A stretch of 6,035 nt of DNA from Nocardia sp. (GTDB taxonomy: Bacteria > Actinomycetota > Actinomycetes > Mycobacteriales > Mycobacteriaceae): the NCBI GenBank assembly GCA_013361595.1, contig JABFXT010000872.1, positions 1 to 6,035 on the forward strand. The letters are read 5' to 3'. Under the pieces are notes generated by a model that worked only from the letters and a program-made list of their open reading frames with translations, was not told the origin of the DNA and searched no databases. Below are positions 5,998-6,035 of this stretch, in pieces. Position numbers and translations under genes: made by a program. Position 1 is the first letter of the stretch. Each line of letters begins with the position of its first letter.

Positions 5998-6035
5998 AAA
6001 TCCTGGCAACCGTACATCGGCCGAAGTGAGATTAG

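Noticed and set aside
5922..6017. A 32-residue N-terminal extension of PntAA from an ATG at 6015-6017.
   Set aside because: The extension (cysteine- and proline-rich) does not resemble transhydrogenase N-termini and its DNA is taken up by the palindrome. The GTG at 5921 has a strong, well-spaced ribosome binding site.

Overview
The window is about two-thirds G+C and every gene in it lies on the minus strand. The gene set suggests a high-GC actinomycete: a three-subunit proton-translocating transhydrogenase, an F420-type deazaflavin reductase, a DUF5925-type AAA ATPase, a cupin/AraC regulator and frequent GTG starts. Nocardia or a close relative is my best guess. This rests on gene content and style, not on a database match. 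No rRNA, tRNA, CRISPR array, insertion sequence or phage gene was seen.

In transcription order (right to left), the window opens with a short leader, 5922-6035. It carries a striking near-perfect palindrome at 5966-5997 and a good ribosome binding site. Next comes a complete pnt operon: pntAA (NAD(H)-binding domain I), pntAB (three membrane helices) and pntB (remaining membrane domain plus the NADP(H)-binding domain III). pntAA and pntAB overlap by one base and pntAB and pntB are 3 bases apart, so the three are almost certainly co-transcribed and translationally coupled. Together they form the membrane enzyme that uses the proton gradient to transfer hydride from NADH to NADP+. A 16-bp-arm hairpin followed by a T-rich stretch lies 9 bases after pntB and looks like the operon's terminator.

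Beyond the terminator are a small F420H2-dependent reductase-family gene (2513-2962) and, after a 74-83 bp spacer with inverted repeats, a stand-alone AAA ATPase with a DUF5925-like N-terminal region (1290-2429). A 183-bp spacer (1107-1289) then precedes an AraC-family regulator (153-1106). Twenty bases later begins a hot-dog-fold acyl-CoA thioesterase gene, of which only the first 44 codons are present.

The window is mostly ordinary core genome. The points most worth a second look are the palindrome in front of pntAA, the terminator that swallows a candidate start codon of the reductase gene, and the proton-channel residues of the transhydrogenase, where the buried histidine sits in PntAB rather than PntB. 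I found no convincing previously undescribed multi-gene system.
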